In this document: piece by piece, positions 53,602-62,469 of the stretch
Numbering within the stretch: position 1 is the stretch's first letter
How the letters are laid out: every line of letters begins with the position of its first letter
Made by a program: the position numbers and the translations under genes
The notes under the pieces: generated by a model
The model's input: only the letters and a program-made list of their open reading frames with translations
What the model was told of the DNA's origin: nothing
Databases searched by the model: none
Origin: Octadecabacter ascidiaceicola
GTDB taxonomy: Bacteria > Pseudomonadota > Alphaproteobacteria > Rhodobacterales > Rhodobacteraceae
Assembly (NCBI RefSeq): GCF_900185015.1
Contig: NZ_FXYD01000004.1
Span: 62,001-126,000, forward strand
DNA length: 64,000 bases
Direction: 5' to 3'

Positions 53602-55035
53602 GTGGCTGGTCAAAAGATGCTGAAGTTTGTGGAAGTGGAACGGGATATGCCCGAGAAGCGTCCGCCTAATCTACGTAAAGAAGACTTCGGAGAGATTTAC
53701 GCAGAGTACGCTACGGCGAAAGCTGCCGAACAGGCGTCACGTTGTTCGCAGTGTGGTGTTCCGTACTGCCAATCCCACTGCCCGTTGCACAACAACATCC
53801 CGGACTGGCTGCGCATGACCGCCGAGGGGCGCCTTGAAGAAGCTTACGAGATTTCCCAAGCGACCAACACGTTCCCTGAAATCTGTGGCCGCATTTGCCC
53901 GCAGGATCGACTGTGTGAAGGCAACTGTGTGATTGAACAGTCCGGCCACGGTACGGTTACAATTGGGTCCGTTGAAAAGTATATCACAGACACCGCGTTT
54001 GAGAACGGTTGGGTTAAGCCGATCAAACCCCAGACAGAGCGTGCCGAAAGCGTTGGCATCATTGGTGCCGGCCCAGGTGGTTTGGCAGCGGCCGACATTC
54101 TGCGCCGTCAGGGCGTGCAGGTGACTGTTTATGATCGCTACGATCGCGGGGGCGGTTTGCTGACTTACGGCATCCCCGGATTCAAACTGGAAAAAGACAT
54201 CGTCATGCAGCGCATGGCGCAGCTGGAAGATGGCGGTGTTGAGTTCGTTTTGAACTGTGATGTTGGCGATGACCTGTCTTTTGACGCCATTCGCGGCAAG
54301 CACGATGCGGTGCTGATTGCCACGGGTGTGTATAAAACACGTGGCCTTGAAGCACCGGGCGTTGGTGCTGAGGGCATCGTTCGTGCGATTGATTACCTCA
54401 CAGCGAGCAACCGTAAGTCGTTCGGTGACGTGGTTGAAGAATTCGAAAACGGTGAGCTGAACGCAGTTGGTAAAAAGGTCGTTGTTATTGGCGGTGGCGA
54501 CACGGCGATGGACTGTGTGCGCACAGCGATCCGTCAGGGCGCCGAAAGCGTGAAGTGTCTGTATCGTCGCGATGAGGCGAACATGCCGGGGTCCATGCGC
54601 GAAGTTCAAAACGCCAAAGAAGAAGGTGTTGAGTTCGTTTGGTTGTCCGCGCCCAGGGGCTTCACAGGTGACAAGGTTGAAGGCGTGATGGTGCAAAAAA
54701 TGCGCCTTGGCGCGCCGGATGCATCGGGCCGTCAGATGCCGGAATTGATTGAAGGCAGCGACTACGTTGAAGACGCTGACTTGGTTGTTCAGGCGCTGGG
54801 CTTTGAGCCGGAAGACATCCCGACATTGTGGGGCGTGCCTGAGTTGGAAGTGACCCGCTGGGGCACGATCAAGGCAGAATTCACAACCGGTCAGACGAGC
54901 CTAGAAGGTGTGTTTGCTGCGGGTGACATCGTGCGCGGTGCGAGCCTTGTGGTTTGGGCCATCAAGGACGGACGCGATGCAGCTGAGGCCATTTTGGATT
55001 ACATCAATCAAGAGGCTGCTGTTGCGGCGGAGTAA
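53602..55035 (+). CDS. gltD: Glutamate synthase small subunit
   Basis: 477 residues from the GTG at 53602, 8 bases after GGAG; the frame extends 11 codons further without a ribosome site. Transfers electrons from NADPH to the large subunit. N-terminal Fe-S cysteines in CSQCGVPYCQSHCPL (~43) and CGRICPQDRLCEGNC (~95); FAD-binding GAGPGGLAAADIL (~155); NADPH-binding VIGGGDTAMDC (~297). Separated from gltB by one unrelated gene. Confidence 0.96.
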   Translation: MAGQKMLKFVEVERDMPEKRPPNLRKEDFGEIYAEYATAKAAEQASRCSQCGVPYCQSHCPLHNNIPDWLRMTAEGRLEEAYEISQATNTFPEICGRICPQDRLCEGNCVIEQSGHGTVTIGSVEKYITDTAFENGWVKPIKPQTERAESVGIIGAGPGGLAAADILRRQGVQVTVYDRYDRGGGLLTYGIPGFKLEKDIVMQRMAQLEDGGVEFVLNCDVGDDLSFDAIRGKHDAVLIATGVYKTRGLEAPGVGAEGIVRAIDYLTASNRKSFGDVVEEFENGELNAVGKKVVVIGGGDTAMDCVRTAIRQGAESVKCLYRRDEANMPGSMREVQNAKEEGVEFVWLSAPRGFTGDKVEGVMVQKMRLGAPDASGRQMPELIEGSDYVEDADLVVQALGFEPEDIPTLWGVPELEVTRWGTIKAEFTTGQTSLEGVFAAGDIVRGASLVVWAIKDGRDAAEAILDYINQEAAVAAE

Positions 55036-55058
55036 CTGTCTGGGGGCCATACGGAACG

Positions 55059-55121
55059 GGTATGGTTCCGGTATGGGTATCGTATGGGTCCCAAAACACA
55101 GGTTAGGTCAGCGACGCTGAC
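55059..55121 (+). repeat. GGTATGG direct repeats and a palindrome between gltD and the next gene
   Basis: GGTATGG at 55059-55065 and 55070-55076, with further GTATGGG at 55082-55088. A palindrome GTCAGCG-A-CGCTGAC follows at 55107-55121, just before the GGAG ribosome site (55124-55127) of the downstream gene. May be an mRNA structure or operator. Confidence 0.5.
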
Positions 55122-55136
55122 ATGGAGAATTAACAG

Positions 55137-55841
55137 ATGATGAAAATAGGTCTTACGATTGCCGTTTTGTCTGCCAGCCCGCTGGCGGCCCAAGAATTTG
55201 CATTGCCGCAAGGGTGCGAAGGATATCTGACGATCCAAAGCACCAGCTGTTCCGTGTCGCATTACTTTACCTGTGAAGGTGACAATAACGGTGAACAACG
55301 CCGTGCAACAATGGACGAAGAAGGCCTGTCTTATGTGGGTCGCATTAGCGGTGAAGCGGAATGGTTGGAGAGTTTTCATTTGCGGTCCGGCCACACGGAG
55401 CGTTTGTTAGAGGCCGCAGATTCAATGTCGATGAGTGAACTATTGGCCAACGACATCGATACGTGGGATTTCAAAACTGACAGTCGTGAGATTGGTGTGA
55501 GCCAATATGTGGGCTTTGACCGTCTGACAGGTGAAACGGTTGAGATTGACGGCGTGCCACTGCGCCGAACGGAATACGCGCTAACGGCCTATGATGTGGC
55601 AGGCACCGAGATGTGGAAAAGCGAAGGTGCGGAATTTGTGAGCGACGAGTGGCGCATGTTTATCGGCGGGACCAGCAGCTACATCACGTCTGACGATCAC
55701 TTTGACAGCGACGACACGCCTGTTGAATTCATTTTTCCTGACGAACCCGGATTTCTGTCGGTGAACCCGAAATTTGGATGCGGCGTTGAGATGTCATCAT
55801 ACGACACAAACAACGCCCAGCTGATCCAAGCCAATTATTGA
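55137..55841 (+). CDS. Secreted protein of unknown function inside the glt operon
   Basis: 234 residues with tandem ATGs and GGAG upstream. Signal peptide MMKIGLTIAVLSASPLAAQ. The mature protein has three cysteines in its first ~40 residues (QGCEG, TSCSV, FTCEG) and one near the end (FGCGVEM), and is rich in acidic residues and predicted beta strands. I know no characterised relative. It lies 101 bases after gltD and 41 bases before the gltB start, all on one strand, so it is probably cotranscribed with glutamate synthase. Confidence 0.82.
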   Translation: MMKIGLTIAVLSASPLAAQEFALPQGCEGYLTIQSTSCSVSHYFTCEGDNNGEQRRATMDEEGLSYVGRISGEAEWLESFHLRSGHTERLLEAADSMSMSELLANDIDTWDFKTDSREIGVSQYVGFDRLTGETVEIDGVPLRRTEYALTAYDVAGTEMWKSEGAEFVSDEWRMFIGGTSSYITSDDHFDSDDTPVEFIFPDEPGFLSVNPKFGCGVEMSSYDTNNAQLIQANY

Positions 55842-55882
55842 ATAAGACCGCGCCGATCGAGGCCGCGATGAGGAGAAACGAC

Positions 55883-58800
55883 ATGACAAAGTACGATCAA
55901 GCATGGGTGGAAGCCGAACAAGCCAAGCGCGACTACATGGCCGAGAATGGCCTGTATGCGCATGATGATGAAAAAGCCAATTGTGGTGTTGGTTTGGTCG
56001 TTTCGATTGACGGCAAGAAGTCTCGTAAAGTGGTTGAAAACGGCATCGCTGCGCTGAAAGCGATCTGGCACCGCGGCGCTGTGGATGCTGACGGTAAGAC
56101 AGGTGACGGCGCGGGAATCCACGTTCAGATCCCTGTTTCATTTTTCTATGATCAAGTTGTTCGCACAGGTCACACGCCGCGCAAGAATGAGCTTTTGGCG
56201 GTTGGTCAGGTGTTCTTGCCACGTACGAATTTCGGCGAGCAAGAAACCTGCCGGACGATTGTTGAGACCGAAGTTCTGCGCATGGGCTATTACATCTACG
56301 GCTGGCGTCATGTGCCGGTTGATGTGTCTTGCCTTGGTGAAAAGGCGAACGCGACACGTCCGGAAATTGAGCAGATTTTGATTTCGAATTCTAAGGGTGT
56401 GGACGAAGAGACATTTGAGCGTGAGCTGTATGTTATCCGTCGTCGTATTGAAAAGGCGGCGACCGCTGCTGGTATCCGCGAGCTGTACCTCGCGTCCCTG
56501 TCGTGCCGCTCAATCATCTACAAAGGCATGATGTTGGCTGAGCAGGTTGCGGAGTTTTATCCCGACCTGATGGATGAAAAGTTCGAGTCCGCGTTTGCGA
56601 TTTATCACCAGCGCTATTCAACAAACACCTTCCCGCAGTGGTGGCTGGCGCAACCATTCCGCATGTTGGCGCACAACGGTGAGATCAACACGCTCAAGGG
56701 TAACTTGAACTGGATGAAGTCCCACGAAATCCGCATGGCGTCCTCGACGTTTGGCGATATGGCGGATGATATTAAACCAATCGTCGCAGGCGGATCATCG
56801 GATTCTGCCGCGCTGGATTCCGTGTTTGAAGTTCTGGTTCGCGCTGGGCGTTCTGCGCCGATGGCGAAAACAATGATGGTGCCGGAAAGCTGGTCAAAGC
56901 AAGCTACGGAATTGCCGCAAAAGTGGCGCGATATGTATTCCTACTGCAACTCCGTGATGGAGCCTTGGGATGGCCCCGCCGCTTTGGCGATGACCGATGG
57001 TCGTTGGGTTTGTGCGGGCCTTGATCGCAGTGGTCTGCGTCCGATGCGTTATGTTGTGACGGGTGACCGTTTGCTGATTGCGGGTTCCGAAGCTGGCATG
57101 GTGCCGATTGAGGAAGCCAGCGTTGTTGAAAAAGGCGCGCTTGGTCCGGGTCAGATGATTGGCGTGCACATGGGTAAAGGCGAGCTTTACCACGACGTTG
57201 AATTGAAGGACAAAATGTCCTCTGCGTTGCCGTTTGGCGATTGGGTCGGCAAGATCAGTGATCTTGATGAAGACCTCGGGGCGGTTACAGAAGCACCGCT
57301 TTACGCGGGCGCTGAGTTGCGCAAGCGGCAGATCGCGGCGGGCTACACCATTGAAGAATTGGAAAACATTCTGGCGCCAATGGCTGAGGACGCCAAAGAA
57401 GCGCTCGCGTCGATGGGTGATGATACGCCAAGCGCGGTTCTTTCCGAAAAGTATCGCCCGCTAAGCCATTTCTTCCGCCAGAACTTTAGCCAAGTTACCA
57501 ACCCTCCGATCGACAGCTTGCGCGAATTCCGCGTCATGAGCTTGAAGACGCGGTTCGGGAACCTGAAGAACGTGCTAGACGAGGATTCGAGCCAGACAGA
57601 AATTCTGGTGATGGATTCCCCGTTCGTGGGCAACGCCCAATGGGACGCGCTGCAGACGAAGTTCAATGCGTCCTGCGTTGAGATTGATTGTACTTTTGCG
57701 GCAGACGGTAGTGCTGGCGCATTGAGCGCGGGACTTGAACGTATTCGCGCAGAAGCTGAAGACGCTGTGCGGTCGGGTGCTGGGCACCTGACATTGACGG
57801 ATCAGCATCAGGGGGAGGGCCGCGTGCCTATGCCAATGATCTTGGCGACGTCTGCTGTTCATAGCTGGCTGACACGCAAAGGATTACGGACGTTCACGTC
57901 GCTGAATGTGCGGTCCGCTGAATGTATCGACCCGCACTATTTTGCCGTGCTGATTGGCTGTGGTGCGACGGTGGTGAACGCATACTTGGCCGAGGATTCA
58001 CTTGATGACCGGATCGAGCGTGGCTTGCTGGATTGTACGCTGACCGAAGCGGTTGCGCGGTATCGCAATGCGATTGATCAAGGCCTGCTGAAGATCATGG
58101 CGAAGATGGGGATTTCTGTAATCTCGTCTTATCGCGGTGGTCTGAACTTTGAGGCTGTTGGTCTGTCCCGCGCGATGGTTGCCGAGTATTTCCCAGGAAT
58201 GCAGAGCCGGATTTCCGGTATCGGTGTGTCGGGTATTCAGCGCAAGATCGAGGAAGTTCATCAAGCCGGTTGGCTGGGTGGCACAGATGTTTTGCCGATT
58301 GGTGGTTTCTACAAAGCGCGTCGTTCCGGCGAGAAGCACGCATGGGAAGCACAGACGATGCACCTGTTGCAGCAGGCCTGTAATCGCGCGTCGTATGAAT
58401 TGTGGACACAGTATTCCAATGCGATGAAGGCGAACCCGCCGATCCATTTGCGTGACCTGTTGGCTGTGAAGCCACTGGGGAAATCCATCCCGATTGAAGA
58501 AGTCGAAAGCATCACGTCGATCCGCAAGCGGTTCGTAACGCCGGGTATGTCCTTGGGTGCGTTGTCACCTGAAGCGCATAAGACGCTGAACGTTGCGATG
58601 AACCGCATTGGCGCGAAGTCAGACTCTGGTGAGGGCGGTGAAGATCCGGCGCACTTCGTGCCGGAGCCAAACGGGGACAACCCGTCTGCGAAGATTAAGC
58701 AGGTTGCGTCGGGTCGTTTTGGTGTGACGGCCGAATACCTGAACCAGTGTGAAGAGCTTGAGATCAAAGTCGCGCAGGGTGCGAAGCCCGGTGAAGGTGG

Positions 58801-60421
58801 TCAGCTGCCAGGGATGAAGGTTACTGACCTGATTGCCCGTCTGCGCCATTCCACAAAAGGCGTGACGCTGATTTCACCGCCGCCGCACCACGATATCTAT
58901 TCGATCGAGGACTTGGCGCAGCTGATCTATGACCTCAAGCAGATCAACCCGCGTTGTAAGGTGACTGTGAAACTGGTGGCGTCGTCTGGCGTTGGGACGA
59001 TTGCGGCGGGTGTTGCGAAGGCGAAGGCCGATGTGATCCTGATTTCCGGTCACAACGGTGGTACTGGCGCATCCCCTGCGACGTCCATCAAATACGCGGG
59101 TCTTCCGTGGGAGATGGGTCTGACAGAAGCGCACCAAGTGCTGGCGATGAACAACCTACGTGAGCGGGTGACATTGCGGACCGATGGTGGTTTGCGCACA
59201 GGCCGTGACATTGTGATGGCTGCGATGCTGGGTGCCGAGGAATATGGCATCGGGACTGCTGCGTTGATCGCGATGGGTTGCATCATGGTTCGCCAGTGTC
59301 AGTCCAACACCTGCCCAGTGGGTGTCTGTACGCAGGACGAAGCGCTGCGTGACAAGTTCACCGGCAATGCCGACAAAGTTGTGAACCTGATTACGTTCTA
59401 CGCAACTGAGGTTCGTGAAATCCTGGCCGAGATCGGCGCGCGTTCGTTGGATGAGGTTATCGGCCGTGCCGATCTGCTTGCGCAGGTTAGCCGTGGTTCT
59501 GCCCACCTTGATGATCTTGACCTGAACCCGATGCTGATCACAGTCGATGGCTCCAAAGGGATCGTTTACGATCGCAACAAGCCGCGCAATGCGGTTCCGG
59601 ATACGCTGGATGCACAGATCGTTAAGGACGCTGCGCGCTTCCTTGAGGATGGTGAGAAAATGCAGCTGGAATACGCGGTGCAGAACACCTTGCGGACAAT
59701 CGGTACGCGGACGTCCAGCCATATTGTTCGCAACTTCGGTATGCGCAATTCGTTACAGCCCGATCATTTGACCGTGAAGCTGAAAGGTAGCGCCGGGCAA
59801 TCGTTGGGTGCTTTCGCAGCGCCTGGATTGAAGCTGGAAGTTAGCGGTGATGCAAACGACTATGTTGGTAAGGGTCTGTCTGGCGGTACGATTGTTGTGC
59901 GTCCGCCGATGAACTCCCCGCTGGATGCGTCCAAGAACACTATTATCGGTAACACGGTGCTTTATGGTGCGACCGCTGGCTACTTGTTTGCTGCTGGTCG
60001 TGCAGGTGAACGCTTCGCTGTTCGTAACTCTGGTGCCAGTGTCGTTGTCGAGGGGTGTGGTTCGAACGGGTGTGAATACACCACCGGTGGTGTTGCCGTG
60101 ATCCTTGGGTCCATCGGCGCAAACTTTGGCGCGGGTATGACGGGTGGTATGGCGTATCTGTACGATCCTGAACGCACGTCCGAGACCTTGATCAACATGG
60201 AAACGCTTGTGACATGTGCCGTAACGGTTGAGCATTGGGAGACCCAGTTGAAGGGGCTGATCGAACGCCATCTTGAGGAAACGAACAGCCGAAAGGCCGC
60301 CGATATCTTGCAACACTGGGAGCTTGAGCGCGGTAACTTCGTGCAGGTTTGCCCAACAGAGATGTTGGTTCACTTGCCTGCGCCGTTGTCTATCGAAAAG
60401 ACTGCAGTTCCGGCTGAGTAA
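55883..60421 (+). CDS. gltB: Glutamate synthase large subunit
   Basis: 1512 residues from the ATG at 55883, after AGGAG. Makes two glutamates from glutamine and 2-oxoglutarate. A 33-residue propeptide precedes the amidotransferase nucleophile Cys34 (ANCGVGLVV). The amidotransferase domain runs to ~430, then the central domain, the FMN-binding synthase domain (ISGHNGGTGASP ~1052) with the 3Fe-4S cysteines in CIMVRQCQSNTCPVGVC (~1133), and the C-terminal beta-helix with GXXGGXXX repeats. Length and order are normal. Followed by a terminator. Confidence 0.98.
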   Translation: MTKYDQAWVEAEQAKRDYMAENGLYAHDDEKANCGVGLVVSIDGKKSRKVVENGIAALKAIWHRGAVDADGKTGDGAGIHVQIPVSFFYDQVVRTGHTPRKNELLAVGQVFLPRTNFGEQETCRTIVETEVLRMGYYIYGWRHVPVDVSCLGEKANATRPEIEQILISNSKGVDEETFERELYVIRRRIEKAATAAGIRELYLASLSCRSIIYKGMMLAEQVAEFYPDLMDEKFESAFAIYHQRYSTNTFPQWWLAQPFRMLAHNGEINTLKGNLNWMKSHEIRMASSTFGDMADDIKPIVAGGSSDSAALDSVFEVLVRAGRSAPMAKTMMVPESWSKQATELPQKWRDMYSYCNSVMEPWDGPAALAMTDGRWVCAGLDRSGLRPMRYVVTGDRLLIAGSEAGMVPIEEASVVEKGALGPGQMIGVHMGKGELYHDVELKDKMSSALPFGDWVGKISDLDEDLGAVTEAPLYAGAELRKRQIAAGYTIEELENILAPMAEDAKEALASMGDDTPSAVLSEKYRPLSHFFRQNFSQVTNPPIDSLREFRVMSLKTRFGNLKNVLDEDSSQTEILVMDSPFVGNAQWDALQTKFNASCVEIDCTFAADGSAGALSAGLERIRAEAEDAVRSGAGHLTLTDQHQGEGRVPMPMILATSAVHSWLTRKGLRTFTSLNVRSAECIDPHYFAVLIGCGATVVNAYLAEDSLDDRIERGLLDCTLTEAVARYRNAIDQGLLKIMAKMGISVISSYRGGLNFEAVGLSRAMVAEYFPGMQSRISGIGVSGIQRKIEEVHQAGWLGGTDVLPIGGFYKARRSGEKHAWEAQTMHLLQQACNRASYELWTQYSNAMKANPPIHLRDLLAVKPLGKSIPIEEVESITSIRKRFVTPGMSLGALSPEAHKTLNVAMNRIGAKSDSGEGGEDPAHFVPEPNGDNPSAKIKQVASGRFGVTAEYLNQCEELEIKVAQGAKPGEGGQLPGMKVTDLIARLRHSTKGVTLISPPPHHDIYSIEDLAQLIYDLKQINPRCKVTVKLVASSGVGTIAAGVAKAKADVILISGHNGGTGASPATSIKYAGLPWEMGLTEAHQVLAMNNLRERVTLRTDGGLRTGRDIVMAAMLGAEEYGIGTAALIAMGCIMVRQCQSNTCPVGVCTQDEALRDKFTGNADKVVNLITFYATEVREILAEIGARSLDEVIGRADLLAQVSRGSAHLDDLDLNPMLITVDGSKGIVYDRNKPRNAVPDTLDAQIVKDAARFLEDGEKMQLEYAVQNTLRTIGTRTSSHIVRNFGMRNSLQPDHLTVKLKGSAGQSLGAFAAPGLKLEVSGDANDYVGKGLSGGTIVVRPPMNSPLDASKNTIIGNTVLYGATAGYLFAAGRAGERFAVRNSGASVVVEGCGSNGCEYTTGGVAVILGSIGANFGAGMTGGMAYLYDPERTSETLINMETLVTCAVTVEHWETQLKGLIERHLEETNSRKAADILQHWELERGNFVQVCPTEMLVHLPAPLSIEKTAVPAE

Positions 60422-60436
60422 CTAAGTAAATAAGGC

Positions 60437-60472
60437 ACCCGCCGCCATAATGTTGGTGGCGGGTTCTTCTTT
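60437..60472 (+). terminator. Rho-independent terminator of gltB
   Basis: ACCCGCCGCC (60437-60446), 8-base loop, GGTGGCGGGT (60455-60464): 10 pairs including one G-U, followed by the T-rich TCTTCTTT. Confidence 0.85.
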
Positions 60473-60512
60473 GTTTCCAATTTGATGGCAATCGATCTGA
60501 ATTTGGAAACAA
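60471..60512. repeat. 10-bp inverted repeat upstream of the Hint-domain gene
   Basis: TTGTTTCCAA (60471-60480) and TTGGAAACAA (60503-60512), 22-base spacer containing ATCGAT. AATAGGTAA overlaps the right end. It lies 160 bases before the Hint gene and directly after the gltB terminator; a candidate operator or part of a second hairpin. Confidence 0.55.
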
Positions 60513-60671
60513 TAGGTAACACATTGTAATTAAACAGATTTATCTCGTTACATATGGAATTATCGCTAACGGCGCGATCACCAACTTACCTTAGGGTAAC
60601 CTTAATTGTTCCTGAAAATGGACCAGTTGAAGGGGCATCTTTGCACTGTAATTTTTCAGAGCGGGTGCTTT

Positions 60672-61592
60672 ATGCCTACGACGTACACAGATCAGTTTTA
60701 TACATTCGACCCTGCCAATCCTCCGAGCGGCGGGACGTCCGTTAGTTTTGTCAGCTATAATCTGACTGACCAGAACGATGACGGTGATGTGGATGCATTT
60801 GACAATGACAGCGTCAATGGCAGCGATGTTTCGAGTTCCTATCCAGGGGATACGGTAACGATTAACGTCCCCGGAACTGGGAACGTCACGTATACGGGTA
60901 CGACCTTCTACCTTGCGAATGGTGACCGAGTCTTTACGCCGACCGATGGTCAGGTGCTGGCGAACGGCACATTCGTTTCCAGTACTTGGGTGAGTGGGCA
61001 AGGCCCGCTTGATGTGGGTGATCTAGGCCCGCCGTGTTTTGCGGCTGGTACATTGATCGAAACCGAACGTGGCATGACACCGATCCAAGACATCGAAGTC
61101 GGTGATCTGGTGCGCACCCTCGACAATGGATTACAGCCTGTGAAGTGGAGCGGCAAACGTACTGTCGCGGCTTTGGATAAACGCGCTCCGATCCGGTTCG
61201 CGAAGGGTGCGATCGGGAATACACGCGAGCTTTTGGTTTCGCCGCAGCACAAGATTCTTGTGAGTGGCTGGCGGGCTGAGCTATTTTTTGGAGAAGACGA
61301 AGTGCTGGTAGCTGCAACGCATTTGGTGAACGCAGATACTATTCACCGCGCGCCGCGCCGCCACATCAACTATCATCATTTGATGTTTGATCGCCATGAG
61401 ATTTTGCTCGCAGAGGGTATTCCGACCGAGAGCTTTTATCCGGGCGAGTATATTCTTCAGGACAGTGATTTACATGATGAGGTCATGGACCTGTTTCCAG
61501 AGATGATCGGCCAAGCCGGACCGGATTGGGAAACAGCGCGGACAGTTCTGCGCAGCAAAGAGGCGCAGGTGCTTTGCGGTGACAATCTGTAA
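60672..61592 (+). CDS. Hint-domain (Hedgehog/intein-like) protein
   Basis: 306 residues from the ATG at 60672 (MPTTYTDQFYTF); an in-frame start at 60606 is possible but adds a non-conserved tail. The N-terminal ~115 residues are Asp/Gly/Thr-rich with a calcium-loop-like DQNDDGDVDAFDND (~35). The Hint_2 domain begins at CFAAGTLIETERGMTPIQDI (Cys ~118), with LVSPQHKILV as the TxxH-like block (~190) and HHLMFDRHEILLAEG (~235). It lacks the terminal His-Asn and C-extein of an intein, so self-cleavage without splicing is more likely. No signal peptide; perhaps exported by a type I system. Common in roseobacters, function unknown. Confidence 0.82.
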   Translation: MPTTYTDQFYTFDPANPPSGGTSVSFVSYNLTDQNDDGDVDAFDNDSVNGSDVSSSYPGDTVTINVPGTGNVTYTGTTFYLANGDRVFTPTDGQVLANGTFVSSTWVSGQGPLDVGDLGPPCFAAGTLIETERGMTPIQDIEVGDLVRTLDNGLQPVKWSGKRTVAALDKRAPIRFAKGAIGNTRELLVSPQHKILVSGWRAELFFGEDEVLVAATHLVNADTIHRAPRRHINYHHLMFDRHEILLAEGIPTESFYPGEYILQDSDLHDEVMDLFPEMIGQAGPDWETARTVLRSKEAQVLCGDNL

Positions 61593-61646
61593 ATTGCGTG
61601 AGTTTGCCCGCTTGACGCTACCCCCTTTGCTGAGGTGAATGGCAGC

Positions 61647-62402
61647 ATGGCCCGCAAGAAAACTTCCAAGACGGCAAAGACCTCAAAAACTGCTAAGGCG
61701 GCAACGCCTGTGCGGTTGCGCGATCGTCCGCGACTTTTCGTGCGGCGGGTCATGAAATACATATTCCGAGGTGTTCTGATAGTGATTGCATTGGCTGTGG
61801 CCGTGACAGCGGCGCTTACTGTCGTGAACCCACCGACAACACCTTACATGTTTTCAGAAAGCCGCCGAGTTGGTGGCGTGAACCAAACATGGGTCGCAAT
61901 GGAAGACATTGCACCCGTCATGGCGCGTTCAGCCGTTGCTGCTGAAGATGCGAATTTCTGCCTGCACTGGGGTTTGGACGTGAATGCGATTCAGGCTGCT
62001 TTGGAAGAGGGCGGAAACCGTGGGGGGTCTACGATTTCCCAGCAGGTCGTGAAGAATGTGTATCTGTGGCAAGGGCGTTCGTGGCTTCGAAAATCACTTG
62101 AGGCGCTGATGACGCCGCTGGTTGAAGCGATCTGGAGCAAAGAGCGCATTCTGGAAGTTTACCTGAACGTGGCCGAGTTTGATGATGGCGTTTTCGGCGT
62201 TGAAGCCGCGGCGGTTCATTACTTTGGCGTGCAGGCGGCGGATTTGTCAGCGGTGCAGGCCGCGCGTTTGGCTGCGATCCTTCCGAGCCCGAAGACACGG
62301 TCTGCGTCCCAGCCGACATCCTACATCCGCAGTCGTGCTGCGAGCATCGTCGATGGTGCCGCAACAATCAGAGCGGATGGCCGCGCGGCGTGTTTTGAAT
62401 AG
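61647..62402 (+). CDS. mtgA: Monofunctional peptidoglycan transglycosylase
   Basis: 251 residues from the ATG at 61647; an in-frame GTG at 61635 overlaps the GAGG site. A Lys/Thr-rich basic tail (KKTSKTAKTSKTAKAA) precedes a membrane helix (VLIVIALAVAVTAALTVV). The GT51 domain follows: AVAAEDANFCLHWGLD (~92, catalytic Glu), GGSTISQQVVKN (~125) and RILEVYLNVAEFDDGVFGVE (~165). It polymerises lipid II glycan strands. No transpeptidase domain, as expected for MtgA. Confidence 0.95.
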   Translation: MARKKTSKTAKTSKTAKAATPVRLRDRPRLFVRRVMKYIFRGVLIVIALAVAVTAALTVVNPPTTPYMFSESRRVGGVNQTWVAMEDIAPVMARSAVAAEDANFCLHWGLDVNAIQAALEEGGNRGGSTISQQVVKNVYLWQGRSWLRKSLEALMTPLVEAIWSKERILEVYLNVAEFDDGVFGVEAAAVHYFGVQAADLSAVQAARLAAILPSPKTRSASQPTSYIRSRAASIVDGAATIRADGRAACFE

Positions 62403-62469
62403 CATGCTGGGATTGTAACAGACCGCGCGTTGAGGCATTGAAGGAGCACATTTCAACTCGAGGCCCTTG

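Noticed and set aside
61020-61592. Intein in the Hint-domain gene
   Set aside because: No host protein is interrupted, and the C-terminal His-Asn and following nucleophile are missing; a stand-alone Hint protein fits better.
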